The notes under the pieces were generated by a model. The model searched no databases and was not told the origin of the DNA. It saw only the letters and a program-made list of their open reading frames with translations. 35,157 nucleotides of DNA, from contig CAJTLX010000036.1 in assembly GCA_910577165.1 (NCBI GenBank), positions 1 through 35,157 of the forward strand, written 5' to 3'. Source of the stretch: an uncultured Lachnospiraceae bacterium (GTDB lineage: Bacteria; Bacillota; Clostridia; Lachnospirales; Lachnospiraceae). Below are positions 7,388 to 15,306 of this stretch, in pieces (the first letter of the stretch is position 1; each line of letters opens with the position of its first letter). Position numbers and translations under genes: made by a program.

Positions 7388-9730
7388 ATGGAAATTTTGA
7401 TATTGATAAAAGCCAATCTGCGCCACAGATGGGGTGCTTATCTTGGCATTACGCTTTTAACCACTCTGATTGTATGTTCGGCAGGTGCCATCCTCAGCGT
7501 GATAAATAATTCAGCGGATGCCCTTAGCAAGGCATTGATCAGTGCGGATTCGGGGGATGTTGTCGTCTTTATGGACTCTGACGCGCTCGCCGATCCCCTT
7601 ATCACAAACCTTAACGAAAATTCGCTTGTTGAGCGTGTGCGCTATCTCGATGCCATTTGTGCGGACAGGGCAAGTGTCGGTGAAAAAATATACGCTAACG
7701 GAGTTTTTTTAACGGAAATGCGAACTGGAATTTTCCTCTTTAACAGCAATGAGGATGGCTTTATCGAGAGCGTACCTGCGCTTAGCGAATGGGAAATCTA
7801 TCTGCCTCTTGGAATGAAAACAAAGCTGCAATGCAAAACTGGCGACACCATACAATTTTCCTTTCAGAAAAAAAGTTTTGATTTTCAGATCGCGGGCTTT
7901 GTGCAGGAACCCACACAGGGATCTGCCAATATGGGCTGGAAACAGGTTTTTATCAGCGAACAAGCACTCCATACCATCTCTAACGAATGTGGAAAAGAAA
8001 ATATAACAGTCGCCACAACCATTGTTATGGTTTACAAAGCAAAAAATTGCTCTCTCTCTGCAGCAAAGTTTTCACGCCAGCTAAATCTTGAAACAAAAAT
8101 TATTGCCAATGCCATAGGCGCGCTGACCAAGGCGGATACCATCCACTACACCATGATTCTCTGGAAAATTGTTTCGTATGTGCTACTCCTCTTTGTCGGA
8201 CTGCTCTTTATTATTGTCCTGATTGTGATGGGGCACAGTATTTTAATGGAGGTGGAGATCGATTATATCAATCTTGGCATTTTAAAAGCGCAGGGCTTTT
8301 CCAGCCGAAAAATACGCCGTATTCTTTTATCGAGCTATCTGCTCTGCGAACTTGCCGGAAGTGTAGCTGGCAGCCTCATCTCCATCCCGCTTTCCAGCTT
8401 TTTAGATCGGCTGATAATGCAGAATACCGCAATCCTCCCGGAGAGGGGAATTTCCCTCCACTACTTTTTTCTGCTACTCGCTGTCATCCTTCTTGTCTCC
8501 GCCACAATGATTGGCAATAAGACAAGAAAAATTGGAAAAATTTCCCCTATCCGGGCGATCTCCGGCGGAAAATCGGAAATATATTTTGATAGCCGCTTAA
8601 CCCTTCCCATCCCAAAACGTGGGCTATCCCTTGGTCTTGCCCTGCGCTGGCTTTTCTCCGGAAAAAGAAGGTATCTTAGCACAATCTTTATCGTAGCAAT
8701 TTTAACCTTTTTTATGTTCTCTATCAATTTAGTCGGAGATCTGCTCACCTCGAAGACCGCGCTTGAAGCAATGGGAACGGATATCAGTGATATTGAAATA
8801 AAACCTCTTGTTCCCCTTGATAAAGATACGGAAAATGCAATAGAAGCCCTTATTACAGACTACTCGCCGATACACAAAAAATACTACACTCACTTAAGCT
8901 ATATGTCCATCAACGGCGAAAATCTCAGCTGCAAATGTTACAAATACCCAGAATATATTAATGGAATTTTAAAGGGAAGGGCACCCATATACGATAATGA
9001 AGTTTTAATTACGGAGATGATCGCAGAAATACTGGAAGTTCAGATGGGCGATATTGTCACCATCAGCAAGGATGAAAAAGAAGAAAAATTTATTATCTCC
9101 GGCATTTATCAATGTGCTAATGACAGCGGGATGAATTTTGCCATCTCCCTTGACGGGGCAAGAAAGCTTGGCATAAATCAGATTACTTATATTGGATTTC
9201 GCCTTTTAAAACCAGAAAAAAGTGCGGAGATTGTGGAGGCATTAAACCGGGAATTCGGCAAGTTCATTAGAGCAAAAATCTATGATTTTGATGCCAATAT
9301 CATGAATGATGGTATGCTCAACTCAATTATCACCTCCCTCAAAGTGGTAATTTATGTTTTTTCCATACTATTTTCCCTGATTGTCATTGAATTAGTCTGC
9401 TCCAAAAGTTTTGCGATGGAGCGAACGGATATCGGAATTTTAAAAGCAGTGGGATTTTCCGGCGCGAAATTAAGATTTTCGTTCGCCCTGCGCTTTTTTA
9501 TTATTTCCCTGCCCGGCTCAGTACTTGGCATACTGCTCTCCTCCGCTTTTTCTGCCAGACTTATCGGCGGTATTTTAGGGATGATAGGATTCTCCAAAGT
9601 AAATGTTGAATTTACATTTTTTACTATTTTAATTCCTATACTGATTATGGGAGTATGTTTTTTCCTGTTTGCCTATATGTCGGCTCGCAGAATTAAAAGA
9701 GTTTCTGTGCGGGAACTGATAGTGGAATAA
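7388..9730 (+). CDS. ABC transporter permease with two FtsX domains
   Basis: A 780-residue membrane protein with eight predicted helices: about 18-38, 258-282, 310-332, 352-372, then 430-452, 650-672, 698-720 and 742-766. This is a duplicated FtsX layout in which each half has one helix, a large extracellular domain of about 200 residues and three helices. Each half has the FtsX hallmark after the second helix: 'INLGILKAQGFSSRKIR' and 'TDIGILKAVGFSGAKLR', likely the coupling helix that meets the ATPase. Its start at 7388 has AGGAAGGAGG eight bases upstream. With the ATPase it forms a MacB/BceB-like mechanotransmission exporter. It is longer than typical BceB proteins (about 650 residues) and has 8 rather than 10 helices, so it is closer to the two-domain FtsX permeases common in Clostridia. 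Confidence 0.92.
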   Translation: MEILILIKANLRHRWGAYLGITLLTTLIVCSAGAILSVINNSADALSKALISADSGDVVVFMDSDALADPLITNLNENSLVERVRYLDAICADRASVGEKIYANGVFLTEMRTGIFLFNSNEDGFIESVPALSEWEIYLPLGMKTKLQCKTGDTIQFSFQKKSFDFQIAGFVQEPTQGSANMGWKQVFISEQALHTISNECGKENITVATTIVMVYKAKNCSLSAAKFSRQLNLETKIIANAIGALTKADTIHYTMILWKIVSYVLLLFVGLLFIIVLIVMGHSILMEVEIDYINLGILKAQGFSSRKIRRILLSSYLLCELAGSVAGSLISIPLSSFLDRLIMQNTAILPERGISLHYFFLLLAVILLVSATMIGNKTRKIGKISPIRAISGGKSEIYFDSRLTLPIPKRGLSLGLALRWLFSGKRRYLSTIFIVAILTFFMFSINLVGDLLTSKTALEAMGTDISDIEIKPLVPLDKDTENAIEALITDYSPIHKKYYTHLSYMSINGENLSCKCYKYPEYINGILKGRAPIYDNEVLITEMIAEILEVQMGDIVTISKDEKEEKFIISGIYQCANDSGMNFAISLDGARKLGINQITYIGFRLLKPEKSAEIVEALNREFGKFIRAKIYDFDANIMNDGMLNSIITSLKVVIYVFSILFSLIVIELVCSKSFAMERTDIGILKAVGFSGAKLRFSFALRFFIISLPGSVLGILLSSAFSARLIGGILGMIGFSKVNVEFTFFTILIPILIMGVCFFLFAYMSARRIKRVSVRELIVE

Positions 9731-9763
9731 CAATCAAGTAGGAGAAAATTTTTTCTCTGCGCA

Positions 9764-9809
9764 GAAAAAACTCCCCTCCGTACAGAAAAATTTCCGCACG
9801 GAGGAGAGT
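9764..9809 (-). terminator. Rho-independent terminator after the small heat shock gene
   Basis: Arms ACTCCCCTCCGT (9770-9781) and ACGGAGGAGAGT (9798-9809) pair with one mismatch around a 16-base loop. Read on the minus strand the stem is followed directly by a run of T, so it terminates the leftward heat shock gene. A second near-palindrome around CTGCGCAG (9756-9763) next to it may serve the rightward permease. Confidence 0.75.
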
Positions 9810-9843
9810 CCTAAAAGTTCCCTTTGCCTATCTTATGCCCCTC

Positions 9844-10296
9844 TTATCCCTCAATCGAGATAAAGCGAGATTTCTCCTCTATCGGCTTTGCCTCCTTTTT
9901 CGGGATCTCCAAATGCAGCACACCATCTTCAAACTTCGCCCGGATTTCCTCTTGAGTCACATTCTCACCCACATAGAAACTCCGGCTGCAAGTTCCGCTG
10001 TAACGCTCTCTGCGGATAAATTTCCCCGCATCATCCTTCTCATTATTTTCCGTGTTCGTCGTTGCCGTAATGGTCAGATAACCATCCTTAAGCTCACCCT
10101 TTACATCTTCTTTCTTAAAACCCGGAAGATTCATCGACACGGTGTAGCCTTTGTCGTGTTCCTTCACATCCGTCTGCATAAAGTTTCCGGTATGCTTCTC
10201 GCTCTCGCCAAAAAACGGCGAAACATAATTTCTCCGGAATGGGAATCCAAAGAAATCATCCAATAAATTTTCTCCAAATAAAGCAGGTGTCATCAT
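9844..10296 (-). CDS. Hsp20/alpha-crystallin family small heat shock protein
   Basis: A 150-residue ATP-independent holdase that keeps unfolding proteins soluble in the cytoplasm. The alpha-crystallin domain spans about residues 40-140: 'YTVSMNLPGFKKEDVKGELKDGYLTI' opens it and 'FEDGVLHLEIPKK' is the conserved C-terminal strand motif. The tail has the I-x-I oligomerisation motif in 'FISIEG'. The N-terminal 'LFGENLLDDFFGFPF' is typical of the IbpA/Hsp18 group. GGAAGG precedes the start; two ATGs in tandem make the exact first residue uncertain by one. It is a single-gene unit with its own CIRCE operator, promoter and terminator. Confidence 0.95.
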   Translation of the reverse strand: MMTPALFGENLLDDFFGFPFRRNYVSPFFGESEKHTGNFMQTDVKEHDKGYTVSMNLPGFKKEDVKGELKDGYLTITATTNTENNEKDDAGKFIRRERYSGTCSRSFYVGENVTQEEIRAKFEDGVLHLEIPKKEAKPIEEKSRFISIEG

Positions 10297-10321
10297 AAGT
10301 CATCCTTCCTTTCCATTATAT

Positions 10322-10337
10322 ACATCCATATGGATGT
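10322..10337. repeat. Perfect 16-bp palindrome in the heat shock gene leader
   Basis: ACATCCATATGGATGT is its own reverse complement and lies between the promoter and the ribosome binding site of the heat shock gene. In the mRNA its CATCC could pair within the palindrome or with the GGATG that overlaps the ribosome binding site. Confidence 0.7.
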
Positions 10338-10362
10338 CTGCTGTTCTCTTTGTTCTGTATGT

Positions 10363-10391
10363 AATATAACACATGAATTAGCACTCGTCAA
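10363..10391 (-). promoter_or_regulatory. Sigma-A promoter of the small heat shock gene
   Basis: On the minus strand TTGACG (10391-10386) and TATATT (10368-10363) are separated by 17 bases. The -35 lies inside the CIRCE element, so a bound repressor would block polymerase. Confidence 0.85.
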
Positions 10392-10404
10392 GTAGGAGTG
10401 CTAA
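10378..10404. promoter_or_regulatory. CIRCE element (HrcA operator)
   Basis: TTAGCACTC, a nine-base spacer and GAGTGCTAA: a perfect match to the CIRCE consensus bound by the heat shock repressor HrcA. Confidence 0.97.
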
Positions 10405-10498
10405 CAATTTCGAATTATTTTCGAAATTTTATAATTCCTTATGATTTTTCCCCGCTATCTAAGGATTTATCATTTAAAAAGTGATTTTATTTTCTATC

Positions 10499-10966
10499 TT
10501 ATGAAATGTTTCCCTGCTCTTTTAAAAACTTCAAAAATGCAGTGCAACCCGCCACAGTATCCCGATACGTCGCCTCAAAATCACCGGTGTACCACGGGTC
10601 AGCCACATCGCGCTCCATCCCCGCAAAGGAAAGAAGTTTTCTTATCTTGTTCTGCGGGTCGCCTCCAGAAATCCGCTGCATATTGCGGATATTCGCACTG
10701 TCCATCCCAATCAGGTAGTCATATTTTTTATAATCCGAGGATGTCATCTGTACCGCGCGATGCGGCACCAGGGCAATCCCCTCCTCGCACAGCTTGCGCA
10801 CAGTGCCATAATGTGGTGAATTGCCGATCTCCTCACGGCTGGTCGCCGCAGAAGAGATAAAAAATAAGTCGGACAGACCTTGCTGATTTACCAGATGGGT
10901 AAAATAGCTCTCACACATTGTACTGCGACAAATATTGCCGTGGCAAACAAATAATATTTTTATCAT
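10499..10966 (-). CDS. Low-molecular-weight protein tyrosine phosphatase
   Basis: A 155-residue phosphatase for phosphotyrosine (or phosphoarginine, as in YwlE-type members). The P-loop 'VCHGNICRS' has the nucleophile C8 and R14, and the general acid is the Asp of 'DPWYTGDF' near residue 125. Both catalytic elements are intact, and the length is the family standard. Start at 10966 has AAAGGA about ten bases upstream. Whether the substrate is tyrosine or arginine cannot be settled by eye. It is separated from the heat shock gene by over 90 bases with the CIRCE promoter between, so it is not in that operon. Confidence 0.93.
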   Translation of the reverse strand: MIKILFVCHGNICRSTMCESYFTHLVNQQGLSDLFFISSAATSREEIGNSPHYGTVRKLCEEGIALVPHRAVQMTSSDYKKYDYLIGMDSANIRNMQRISGGDPQNKIRKLLSFAGMERDVADPWYTGDFEATYRDTVAGCTAFLKFLKEQGNIS

Positions 10967-11246
10967 CTTGAATTTATCCTTTCATAAGCCTTTAAACTTT
11001 GATATATCAAGCTTCTTGACACTTTTCTTTAATTTTGTATTTTGCCATTACCTCACACAAATCTATATAAATCTACGCAAATTCATGAGCAAATGCTGTA
11101 GTAAGTAGTGTAGCAGATTGGTGTATTTTTCAACTTGATTTTCTTTAGTTTCCTTGCATATCGGTATCTTTACACAAAGGATTCCCCTGCGTTGTCCGGC
11201 ACTCGTCAAACACATTTGCAAGCAATGTGTTTTCCTCGTTGCTCGC
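10967..11246. other. Non-coding gap beside the decayed integrase
   Basis: AT-rich. It holds the 12-bp palindrome TTGATATATCAA at 10999-11010, about 33 bases before the phosphatase start, and a hairpin with arms AACACATT and AATGTGTT near 11206-11232 just past the integrase remnant. No gene is seen. Confidence 0.5.
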
Positions 11247-12060
11247 TCAAATCAATGATTCTCGCCATTTGCGGTCAAAGCTGGCATGAGTGTAAACATT
11301 CAGTGTAACGCCCACATCAGAATGTCCCATTACATATTGCAGGTTCTTGATATCCATGTTCGCATTTGCCATATCGGTACAGAATGTATAGCGGAACATA
11401 TGGGGTGTGATATGTGGCAATGGTCTATCCGGGTGCAGCTTCTTGTATTTCTTCATAGCCCAACGCATTTCATTTTCGATATGCAACGCTACTTTCGGCT
11501 TATCGTTCTTATCCAGCAAAAAGAAACTATCATATACGTCCACAACGATTTCCGTTTTCACTTTCTTGCGGTCGGCAAGGATATTGTTCAGACTTTGAAA
11601 AACTTCCTCCATCATAGGAATATAGCGGTTCTTTCTTGGTTTTCTCCACATAATATTTTCTGCCCCGCTCCCGGACAAGCTGATGGTCTACCCGGATTCT
11701 TCGGTTTACAAAATCCAAATCGCTTTTTGTTAAGCCACAAAACTCGCTGACACGCATACTGCTTCCCAACAGCACGACAAATTCATCATAATACTTTGCG
11801 TAGGTTTTATCTTCCCGGATAAAACCCATCCAAAGCTCCTGTTGTTCCGCAGTCATGGCAATCCGCTTCTGTGAATCATTGGGTACAACGTCTACCGGTT
11901 TGAAGTCAAAGAGATTTCTACGAATAATGTCCTCGTTGTATACCATTTAAAAGGCTGGCTTGACAATGCCCCGGACGCTTGTGATTGTGCTGTAACCTTT
12001 GCCGTCATTATGTAACTTCATAATCCATTGCTGTGTGTCTGATACTTTGATTGGTATTGT
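11247..12060 (-). pseudogene. Tn916-type tyrosine recombinase (integrase) remnant
   Basis: Two overlapping frames and a third stretch join into one integrase of the Tn916/Tn1549 conjugative-transposon class. The pieces in order are 'KVSDTQQWIMKLHNDGKGY', an in-frame TAA at 11949-11947 where the family has Gln, then 'DKTYAKYYDEFVVLL' with the catalytic Arg in 'SMRVSEFCGL'. A frameshift follows near 11640 (after 'YYVEKTK'), and then 'NRYIPMMEEVFQSL' through 'HITPHMFRYTF' (HxxR) and 'VMGHSDVGVTLNVYTHAS' with the Tyr nucleophile. The DNA-binding N-terminus is missing and the residues after THAS do not look like the family tail. One stop, one small deletion and both ends lost mean it is inactive. 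It indicates past insertion of an integrative element; no other conjugation genes remain nearby. Confidence 0.88.
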
Positions 12061-12286
12061 CAATACCCCTTTACACTTCCGACACCGCCCATAAGTATCA
12101 TTATAGTCGTCCTCCGTCACGATACCGCGCATTTTTTCAGCCAGCCCTTCATACTTCCATGGGTCATCACGGTGATTCAGATACCAGTAAAAGCCTTGTC
12201 TTGTTACGCAAAGTGCATTAATTACAATAAAGCGTGATCTTTCCCTTGATCGTGCCGCCGTTGGTCTTAATATCAATGAACCTCAT
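12061..12286 (-). pseudogene. IS3-family transposase OrfB N-terminal remnant
   Basis: Starting at 12286 the frame reads 'MRFIDIKTNGGTIKGKITLYCN', then hits a stop. In the next frame 'NALCVTRQGFYWYLNHRDDPWKYEGL' and 'EDDYNDTYGR' continue the usual IS3 OrfB start. The break is explained by a four-base duplication (AATTAAT where AAT is expected). After 'YGR' the sequence stops resembling OrfB and runs into integrase sequence; the junction is near 12085. The whole rve/DDE catalytic domain is absent. Confidence 0.8.
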
Positions 12287-12641
12287 CCTCAGGTTTTTGG
12301 AGACTTCCAACGGTTCGCTGCGAAAAGAAGCGCAAAGGTTTCTGGGGAAACCTTGCCTCCACCAAAAACTTGTTTTCTTCTTTTAAACGGGCTATTTCCT
12401 TCGCCTGATCTCTGTTTTGCTGTTTGAGCCTCTGCACCTCTTCGGTAAGGCTCATGGCTGTTTCTGGTGTCTGGGTTCCCGGTTCCAGATCCAAGAAGGC
12501 ATCCTTGGCTTGCTTATTCCCTCCGTAGAGAGTATCTATATTGAGTCCCAGCTCCTTTGCCGCCTTGCTGAAACCAATCTCCCTACCCAGTTTTACAGCC
12601 TGGATTTTAAATTCCTTGTCATAAACTTTTCTCTGTGTCAT
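12273..12641 (-). pseudogene. IS3-family transposase OrfA (HTH_Tnp_1), probably degraded
   Basis: A 122-residue frame beginning 'MTQRKVYDKEFKIQAVKLGREIGFSKAAKELG', the helix-turn-helix of IS3 OrfA that binds the element's ends, followed by a leucine-zipper-like coiled coil ('VQRLKQQNRDQAKEIARLKEENKFL'). The last 30 residues do not look like the usual ending, and another frame there reads more like it ('FAANRWKSPKT'), which suggests an indel. With OrfB cut short the element cannot transpose. Its own promoter is still well preserved. Confidence 0.75.
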
Positions 12642-12667
12642 TTTCTTCCGCCACTTCTATATGATTT

Positions 12668-12696
12668 TTTATAAATCCGTGAAGTAGAAATGTCAA
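12668..12696 (-). promoter_or_regulatory. Promoter of the IS3 OrfA remnant
   Basis: On the minus strand a consensus TTGACA (12696-12691) and TATAAA (12673-12668) with a 17-base spacer, about 27 bases before the OrfA start. Confidence 0.75.
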
Positions 12697-12742
12697 GATT
12701 ATTATACAACACCATGGTTGACAGTTGCACTTTTATAATTCA

Positions 12743-12775
12743 GAGAGGCGGCAGTGCTTTAGGCTGTCGCCTCTT
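12743..12775. terminator. Hairpin, possible terminator of the flavoprotein operon
   Basis: Arms GAGGCGGCAG (12745-12754) and CTGTCGCCTC (12764-12773) pair with one G-U around a nine-base loop. The T-run is poor on both strands, so termination is likely but not certain. It lies between the flavoprotein operon end and the IS3 remnant. Confidence 0.5.
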
Positions 12776-12838
12776 AATTAATTGATTACAGATCCTTTGT
12801 TTAAATGTTAAAAAACGGATTCGGCAACATGGATTTTT

Positions 12839-13336
12839 TTATCTTGCTGGACGTAACTGTGAATAACCGTTCCATGCAAACAACGCTTCTTCTGCATCAT
12901 TCCCATAAGCCTGTTCTACATTACAAATATACAGATAATGGTCGCCAACCTCGTAATATTCTTTTAAACTACATTGAATTGCCACACGGCTATGAAAAGG
13001 AATTTTGATACTGTTTCCCTCTATCTCTGCAAGTTCAACACCAAACTTCTCTGCCTTATCCATATTACGCCCCGTAGTGCTTCCACACTCCATTACTGCG
13101 TCTGCAATTTCCGCACCGGGAATTGTAAGGATAACTTTTTTTGTATTCCGTACCATTTCGCCGCTATATGAGGTCTTTGCCATTGCATAAGCAATCATAT
13201 TCGGGTTAAAGGAAAGATAAGTCCACCATGAAACAGTGGCAAGGTTGGTTGAACCGTCCGGCTTCATGGTGCATACGACACTTACCGGGTTTGGAGATGT
13301 TAATTTTGCAGCTTGGGATAAATTGATTTTATTCAT
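12839..13336 (-). CDS. Flavin reductase-like domain protein (flavoredoxin type)
   Basis: A 165-residue protein of the FMN-binding split-barrel fold. 'LTSPNPVSVVCTMKPDGSTNLATVSWWTYLSFNPNMIAYAM' is the opening block of flavin reductase-like domains that carry FMN; 'VVLTIPGAEIADAVMECG'-like residues follow. It probably transfers electrons or reduces FMN with NAD(P)H. AAAGGAA lies some ten bases before the start at 13336. It is third in a leftward run of three flavoprotein genes divergent from an HxlR regulator, with 18 bases to the gene before it, so it is very probably cotranscribed. The physiological substrate is unknown. Confidence 0.88.
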   Translation of the reverse strand: MNKINLSQAAKLTSPNPVSVVCTMKPDGSTNLATVSWWTYLSFNPNMIAYAMAKTSYSGEMVRNTKKVILTIPGAEIADAVMECGSTTGRNMDKAEKFGVELAEIEGNSIKIPFHSRVAIQCSLKEYYEVGDHYLYICNVEQAYGNDAEEALFAWNGYSQLRPAR

Positions 13337-13354
13337 AGTGACAAATTCCTTTCT

Positions 13355-13903
13355 TTATTGAATTGATTTCCCTAAATTGTAGGCTTCCTGTAATTCGGGT
13401 TTTCCGGCAATATCTCCCATAGCCATTACACCGCCACAAAGCACTTTTCCAATGCTTTTCCACCCTAAATGTTTATCAAGATGTTCATACCAATAAAGAG
13501 TTTCTTCAAAACCGTAGCCCTCGGCTGCCATAATGAGAACACTTTCCTTTTTAGGGTTTCGATAATTAGAGTCACATTCTGCCAAAGCAAATAAGCGGTC
13601 AAAGGCAGTTTTTAACTGACCGCTGATAGTCCAATAGTAAAGCGGTGTTGCAAGAACAACTATGTCCGCTTCCTTGTAAACAGGATAGATTTTATCCATA
13701 TCGTCTTTTTGGACACAAGGGCTATCCGGGTTTTTACCACCGCCAAAACAACCTTTACAACCATTTATATTCATACCGTCAAGAAAAAACTCTGTCACGG
13801 TGTTTCCGGCTTCCTCTGCGCCCTTCTTAAATTCTGCCGTTAATGCCGTTGTATTTCCGGCTTTTCTTGGACTTCCATTGAGAATAATAATTTTTTTGCT
13901 CAT
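13355..13903 (-). CDS. NAD(P)H-dependent FMN reductase / flavodoxin-fold protein 2
   Basis: A 182-residue flavodoxin-like oxidoreductase. 'IIILNGSPRKAGNT' (about 5-18) is the FMN phosphate-binding loop, 'ADIVVLATPLYYWTISGQLKTAFDRLF' is the second flavin-contact block, and 'C49-x2-C52' with C63 sits before 'KDDM'. It is paralogous to the next gene upstream. Start at 13903 is fixed by AAGGAGG five bases upstream; a longer frame to 13924 is not supported. That ribosome binding site overlaps the stop codon of the upstream gene, so the two are translationally coupled. A quinone, nitro-compound or flavin substrate is plausible. Confidence 0.92.
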   Translation of the reverse strand: MSKKIIILNGSPRKAGNTTALTAEFKKGAEEAGNTVTEFFLDGMNINGCKGCFGGGKNPDSPCVQKDDMDKIYPVYKEADIVVLATPLYYWTISGQLKTAFDRLFALAECDSNYRNPKKESVLIMAAEGYGFEETLYWYEHLDKHLGWKSIGKVLCGGVMAMGDIAGKPELQEAYNLGKSIQ

Positions 13904-13913
13904 AATTACCTCC

Positions 13914-14459
13914 TTAAATTGCATTGGCTAAATCAGCCGCTTTTTTACAGCCCTCGGTTTTGTCTATATCGCCAATATTTAATACGCCGGGAATTAAAAC
14001 CTCGCCTGCCATTTTCCATTTATTCAATGCCGCCATACGCTCAATAGGAATACGAACGCCGTCCATGACAGACATATCATCTTCTTCACAACAGGTAATC
14101 AGCGCACATTCCTTTCCGGCAATATCCTTGCCGCCTACAACCATAGAAAAAATACGGTCAATGACACCTTTAATCTGCGCCGGGATAGAATACCAGTAGA
14201 CAGGCATAGTAAATACGATAACGTCTGCTTCAAGAATTGCCGGTGCAATCGTGTTGAAATCATCATCAAAAGTACAGGCTTTTCCAGTCGAAAAACAGGT
14301 TTCACACGCCCGACAGCCACCCACTTTTTTTAATGCAGCGTCAAACCGTGTGATTGTGTGTCCCTTTGCTTCGGCGGCCTTGATGAAAGCGTCTGTCATA
14401 GCAAAGCTATTCCCGTTTTTCCGGGGGCTTCCCGTTATTACAACTATTTTTTTGCTCAT
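13914..14459 (-). CDS. Flavodoxin-fold protein 1 with Isf-like cysteine motif
   Basis: A 181-residue relative of NADPH-dependent FMN reductases and first gene of the operon. 'VVITGSPRKNGNS' forms the FMN loop and 'ADVIVFTMPVYWYSIPAQIKGVIDRI' the second contact. Cysteines 49, 52, 55 and 62 form C-x2-C-x2-C-x6-C, which falls within the compact cluster-binding pattern of iron-sulfur flavoproteins (Isf; C-x2-C-x2-C-x4-7-C). Many plain members have some of these cysteines, so a [4Fe-4S] cluster is possible rather than shown. AGGAGG lies nine bases before the ATG at 14459. Confidence 0.88.
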   Translation of the reverse strand: MSKKIVVITGSPRKNGNSFAMTDAFIKAAEAKGHTITRFDAALKKVGGCRACETCFSTGKACTFDDDFNTIAPAILEADVIVFTMPVYWYSIPAQIKGVIDRIFSMVVGGKDIAGKECALITCCEEDDMSVMDGVRIPIERMAALNKWKMAGEVLIPGVLNIGDIDKTEGCKKAADLANAI

Positions 14460-14539
14460 AAAATATGTCCTCCTAATTCTGTGAGATTGACTTTCTCTGC
14501 TTTTGATATTATAATTTTAGCAAGAATTAAAACAAAATC

Positions 14540-14566
14540 AAGTACGCACATATAAGTGCGATACTT
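14540..14566. promoter_or_regulatory. Candidate HxlR operator between divergent genes
   Basis: AAGTACGCAC (14540-14549) and GTGCGATACTT (14556-14566) form an inverted repeat with one extra base in the right arm. TACTTAC is repeated at 14562 and 14581. The palindrome sits between the HxlR start and a -10-like TATAAT of the leftward operon near 14506-14511, the right place to control both. Confidence 0.55.
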
Positions 14567-14604
14567 ACAATAAAGTTATATACTTACTTAAAGGAGAGTG
14601 TAAA

Positions 14605-14937
14605 ATGAGTGAACGCTGCATTTCAAATGAATGTCTTGAAACAACAGGTTTCAGCTATACCTTGTCATTAATCAATGGCAAATATAAAATGACTATTTTG
14701 TATACTTTAATGGAGTTCGGAGTTGTCCGTTTTAACGAAATGAAAAAATATATCAGTGAAATTTCGTATAAGACTTTAAGCTCCACTTTAAAAGAATTAG
14801 AAGCAGACCAATTAGTGCATAGAAAAGAATATCCACAAATCCCGCCAAAGGTAGAATATAGCTTAACAGAGCGTGGAAAATCTTTAATTCCTATTTTAGA
14901 CAGAATGTGTGAATGGGGTGATAAAAACAGGTTATAA
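14605..14937 (+). CDS. HxlR-family transcriptional regulator
   Basis: A 110-residue winged-helix dimer regulator. 'TLSLINGKYKMTILYTLMEFGVVRFNEMKKYI' and 'ISYKTLSSTLKELEADQLVHRKEYPQIPPKVEYSLTERGKSL' are the family core. The N-terminus 'MSERCISNECLE' has Cys5 and Cys10, close to the redox-sensing N-terminal Cys of YodB/CatR-type members that detect quinones and electrophiles. It is divergent from the three flavoprotein genes, the usual target arrangement. Start at 14605 has AAAGGAGA. The C-terminus ends at residue 110, a normal family length. Confidence 0.93.
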   Translation: MSERCISNECLETTGFSYTLSLINGKYKMTILYTLMEFGVVRFNEMKKYISEISYKTLSSTLKELEADQLVHRKEYPQIPPKVEYSLTERGKSLIPILDRMCEWGDKNRL

Positions 14938-15306
14938 AATGGAATGAGAGGGATTTCGTAGTCGTCAGCATTGTGCTGCAAGCAGAGTTATCCATGACGG
15001 AACAGCCTGTTATGCACATTTCCACGATGCTTGTTTTTTGGTCTTTGTTTTTTTGTTCGGAATAGTGTGGTGCTGGCGGTCTATCTCTTATTTTTGTTTT
15101 TTTGCTTCTTTACCGTACATGAGCATTTGTAATTCCAATTTGTCTTTATATGTAACAGTCTAACAAACAGGGATTTTCTCAATATCTAACCCCCTGACAA
15201 ATGGGAAGCTGTAGTTAATGTGCAATTTCTTTATTTTCTTTTTCCAAAATTTTGTATAGGCTTTTTTTCCTGTTCTTTACTGCTGATTTAATATAGTTAT
15301 TTTCTA
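14938..15306. other. Non-coding gap between HxlR and GNAT genes
   Basis: About 370 bases with several T-runs and many stops in all frames. A short hairpin with arms CAGCA and TGCTG lies near 14968-14980. The first 150 bases have more even base composition than the rest and might be a leftover of the mobile patch, but I recognise nothing in them. Confidence 0.4.

Noticed and set aside
12336..12351. A small GGTTTC/GAAACC hairpin in the IS3 OrfA remnant as a regulatory signal
   Set aside because: It sits inside degraded coding sequence and is more simply part of the indel that altered the OrfA ending.
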